Shown here piece by piece: positions 60,236 to 64,000 of a stretch of DNA of 64,000 nt. The position numbers were made by a program, and so were the translations under genes. Each line of letters begins with the position of its first letter. Position 1 is the stretch's first letter. The stretch covers positions 1-64,000 of the forward strand of contig JBAMJV010010103.1 in the NCBI GenBank assembly GCA_037951105.1. The letters are read 5' to 3'. Below the pieces are notes generated by a model. It did no database searches and was not told where the DNA came from. It saw only the letters and a list, made by a program, of their open reading frames with translations. Origin of the DNA: Echinarachnius parma. Taxonomy: Eukaryota; Echinodermata; Echinoidea; Clypeasteroida; Echinarachniidae.

Positions 60236-61889
60236 GAGATTTGGTTATTTGTTTTATATCCCTCATATTATTTGGATCACAAACGACCTATAACTAACAC
60301 AAAGGGCTCAACAGTTTGGAATATTGAGCAATTGATCGAGTCTTTTATTTACATTTTGTAAATCCTGCACATGAACACGATTTATGATTAAAAAAGGCTA
60401 AGACGCTTATACCATTGTTACGTTAAGCGTAGCCGCGCGTACACTTTGCGCAACAGCGCACTACCTTTCTGCGCACAAACGCGCACACGCGTACTTGCGC
60501 TGCCACAAGCGTTCACATTGGCTGCCGCTGCGTTCTGGGTTGTCATGGGAACAAAACAAGTCGGTTGTAAACGTTCGCTGATTCCTCATTTAGAGGTTGT
60601 TAACAACGTGCCCTATGAGATTACATGCGTATCAGCAATTTAATATAACACCCTCGGCAGGGCCAAAAAGTTCGTTGTCCTCGACAAAAAAGGTACTGTA
60701 CAAAAGTACTATATGAGGTTGGGATTTGATGGGAGAAATTATACTTGAACACGTGACGGCGTTTCGACCAATCACATGGCTAGAACATTCTCATGAGGGA
60801 TATAACACAAAATATTAAACATAATACCTACAGTGTATGGTAATTTTAGGGGCTACCTACTGAATTAAGGGGGCTATTTTGAAAATTAGGGGGCAAAATC
60901 TCCCTCAGCCCCCGTATAGTTCCTACCCTGGTATGCCACGTCATTAACCCAGAGCTTTAGAACTGGTTCAGAAATTACTCGGTTTTGGGTTTATGTAAAT
61001 GTGTATTATCAAAATCAAACAGACCTACATTTATGCATGTAATCAGGTTAACCAACAATGGAAAACATTCCCAAGAAAAAAATGCAGAGTAAGTTATTTG
61101 AATATGATTTTCTTCATTGTTGCTTTATAAATCTCCAGGAGGTAATAGCAAATCATCCATTAGGGAGCTTATTTGTGACTTATGGCCTGAGGGGTATGCC
61201 TGGACAAAGAACGCATTGATATAAAGGTAAGACCATTTTGTGACCAAAATAACATCAGACCAGATGAAGAAATTCTGCTATTTCCAGCACAAATGATGCA
61301 GACAAACAAGCAAATCAGCAAATAAATTAGGGTGCCTTTATTTATACTTGTCTAGCTCAGAATTAACGTTTTGATAATGTTTCAGGATTATCTGTTGTAC
61401 ATAGTATTATACAGTATACCATACAACTTTGCTCTGCACTCAACGGTTGGAAATGAACTCTGTACAACTACAAGTACATGTAATGTACCTTCATTACTTC
61501 ACAGAAATATTACTGTTACTTCAACACTACCATTTTGAAATGAGAATAAAAATAAAATATTTAGACCTTTTTAAATGTACATGTAATAGCGTCTTGAAAG
61601 TAAAGGTTGGAAATAAGTAAACTCCTGTAAAGATGCACAGCAAAAATATTATCCAACACCATCAGTATTTCAATTTTAGTTTTAAAATTTAAAGGAAAGA
61701 TCTAAAATTGTATGCAAACTTGTATGTATTGAGCACTGTTATTGGTTCTAATAATAGTCATCTACATTGTACTGCATGTAACAGAGTCTCTCACTTCACC
61801 CACCATAACACAAAAAGGTGAATAGAGTTGAGTTTAGTTCATTGTCAATTTCTATTGACATTTTATGAATGGATTATTCCCCTCCATGT

Positions 61890-62235
61890 TTGCCCTTGGT
61901 TGCAAACCTGGGTCATGGGCTGCACCCCCAATAGAGCTAAAGAAATTATAGAATTTTGTACAATGACAAGAAACATTAGGTACATGTATGTCTAGGGTGA
62001 AATAGTAACTGCTGTTGTATTTTGGTTATCTCCCCAAATGGTCTCCTGTCCAAAACAAAACAAAAACAACAAAATGGGCCGTTTTTGGTTAATCCATGAC
62101 CTGGGTCATGAGCTGCACCCCAATTGAGCTAACGAAATTATAGATATCTTTGACAACTTGAGAAACATCATATATATTAATGTATGAAATAGTGGTAGTA
62201 TTTTTGATAATTCCCCAAATGGTCACCTGTAAAAA
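61890..62235. repeat. tandem duplication, unit about 180 bp
   Basis: GACCTGGGTCATGRGCTGCA and CCCCAAATGGTCNCCTGT bracket two copies, 61903-62055 and 62095-62235. No coding potential. Confidence 0.7.
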
Positions 62236-62307
62236 AAATGTTTAGAATAACTTTATAATAGCATTACATATTTACTGGAGTGAATGACTGGGGTACAGTA
62301 TGTCATA

Positions 62308-62610
62308 TTAACCCGTTGCTTACGGGAACCGGGTGGGCTATGTACAAAGTCGATGGGGATTTTAGAATCTCGTAGTGAACGGGTTAAAATGTAGTGAACA
62401 TTATTTTGTCTATCAGTACATCAATATTTAGTCTAACAGTACATGTACCTGGGAGCATTTCCCCAAGTACTCAACATATCTTGAAATTTGAAACAATAGT
62501 CCTAATACAGGGTGTATCTTTAACTTGTTCCCTTTGACTTTGAGATTCTAAAATCTCCATAGACTTTGTACACAGCCCAATGGTTTCCATATAGTCAAGG
62601 GGTTAATAGT
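62308..62610. repeat. inverted TTAACCCGTTGCTTACGGG-type repeats
   Basis: TTAACCCGTTGCTTACGGGA with TACAAAGTCGATGGGGATTT (62311-62387) is followed by a reverse relative at 62530-62606 (GATTCTAAAATCTCCATAGA, GACTTTGTACACAGCCCA). Related pieces occur at 23522, 26117 and 32298. Confidence 0.6.
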
Positions 62611-63349
62611 GTTATGTACTCTCAATGTATCATGACAGTTCTGTAATCCTTATATTGGGATGATCCTACATGTACTCATAATATAAGTATAGCATACATG
62701 TACAGTGTTATGCGTTGACTGGAGAGTATGACTGTATGTCATACGATCCCATGTGCGGAACGAATCGGTGATGGATGTGATTAATGGGCATTTAATCAAA
62801 GTCGTCGTGAGCGTTCTGTAACTGGCATAACTACAAGGACTGGTGCCCCATTCTAATTGCACGATCATCTGTCGGCCTTACGCCCTGTTACCTGCACCCA
62901 GAGCTCAATCGTGCTTAATTTGATTCGGCATTGTATCACAAATGATAACGATGAAACATATATATTTGCTGGCGTATATATTACAACCTCAACACAAAAT
63001 GTATAATTAAATAATGCAATGGGAATGAATGTTCAAGGGTAATATGACTGTTTCTGGGATAGTTTAAATTTGAGAAGGCATGAAATATACATTGGAAGTT
63101 CATGTGTCTATGATGCAGACTCCAGTTAATCATACATAAGTAATAGTTGACTCTGGTATTTTATCACGTTTATAGATGTTTAAATAAATCAATCAATCAA
63201 TCTATATACACATTTTCAGTACGTTGCTTTTTAAAACAAAACACCTTATATATCTACATTAATAAACTAATCTACATTGTATGTTGTGGTTAAATGCCTT
63301 TGAAGAATGTTCTATAGTATTATGTTGGGAGTATGAATGACTAATTGAT

Positions 63350-63950
63350 TAGATGACTGTCTTTATCGAGGTCACTTCTCACAAAAGCTGTTCACCTTCG
63401 AAGGTGAACCATGTTGTAAACAATTATGTTTTATTGTGACTACGAGAGTCTGAACGAGTGGTGCCCTTTTCCTTGTGTTTGACCAGACAGAAAAAAGAAG
63501 TCACCAGACATCTTATATAATTCTTATTGTTAGCTGTGTAGTGTTTGTTCAGAGTATGAATGATGCTTGACTACATGTAGATGACAGTATGGATGGAGAT
63601 CACTTAGAACTCACTACCTAGACAACTTCTACCTGTAAACAGCATTTTATTGAGAGTGTGAACAAGCTCTCCTCTTTCCCTTGACAAGCTAACTGCCTTT
63701 ATAGCCCTGTTCGTAAAGCTGTATTGCACATATTGATACAAACGTACATGTACGTAATTTTCCTGGTCGCGCGATCAGAGGGCATTGAGCATTTAGTGGG
63801 CTATATATAGTGGAATGGATGCATTTAGTGGGCTCCGCGCGGTATAAAACGTTCACAGTCTGAACTATCCCTTGACCAGACCATGGACCTACCAGACAGA
63901 TAGTAAAGTCACCAGACAGCTCATAGCCTTGTATGTAATTGATATGTCCA
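63350..63950. repeat. diverged tandem repeats at window end
   Basis: TTGACCAGACAG and AGTCACCAGACA-type motifs recur near 63480 and 63875, and GATGACTGTCTTTATCGAGG and GATGACAGTATGGATGGAGA near 63350 and 63580. No gene seen. The window ends in a ~25-bp G run at 63970-63994. Confidence 0.4.
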
Positions 63951-64000
63951 CCATGGAAAAGAGGAGGTTGGGGGGGGGGGGGGGGGGGGGGGGGCGGGCG

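Noticed and set aside
60446-60643. 65-codon plus-strand frame with an Ala-rich stretch
   Set aside because: Falls in CpG-rich DNA inside a probable inverted-repeat element; no homology recognised.

Overview
The window is animal nuclear DNA: AT-rich, intron-bearing, with two spliced protein genes and dense small transposable elements. The protein sequences and the repeat style suggest a marine invertebrate, perhaps an ambulacrarian such as an echinoderm. That placement is inference from general resemblance, not a diagnostic marker.

Genes. (1) Plus strand, 523-4138: a four-exon gene for a ~75-residue prefoldin-like protein that I recognise as ASDURF, which in vertebrates is translated from the upstream frame of the ASNSD1 mRNA. 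(2) Minus strand, 8434-43401: a ~35 kb gene for an NRAMP/SLC11 proton-coupled divalent-metal transporter (DMT1 type). I reconstructed 17 coding exons in consistent phase (1902 nt, about 633 residues) with the hallmark DPGN (TM1) and MPHN (TM6) motifs. The two genes converge, with 3' ends about 4.3 kb apart. The last kilobases of the transporter gene carry extra partial copies of its own exons: a frameshifted copy of the TM11-12 exon at 10262-10395, and two or three copies of the C-terminal-tail exon at 7600-8760.

Repeats. Introns and flanks hold many foldback elements: a TTAA-flanked group (2952, 14913, 21558, 26176, 39924, 41669, 45877, 53475, 54616), a TA-flanked Tc1/mariner-like group (4739, 12791, 32858, 33502, 34880), and families with GGGCCC or GGGGTGTTTCAC ends. 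A 4.7 kb inverted-repeat element at 16592-21329 has a perfect 8-bp target duplication (hAT-like). It carries a non-LTR reverse transcriptase relic, a nested foldback, and arrays of paired X-box-like palindromes. At 58483-58990 a short element has grown an internal 52/40-bp satellite.

Layout: 1-4.2 kb ASDURF; 4.2-8.4 kb intergenic and probable transporter 3' UTR; 8.4-43.4 kb transporter gene; 43.4-64 kb no recognisable coding gene, mostly repeats, with one weak candidate promoter/first exon at 48.8-49.04 kb. I recognised no CRISPR array, rRNA or intact tRNA, and no LTR or viral element.
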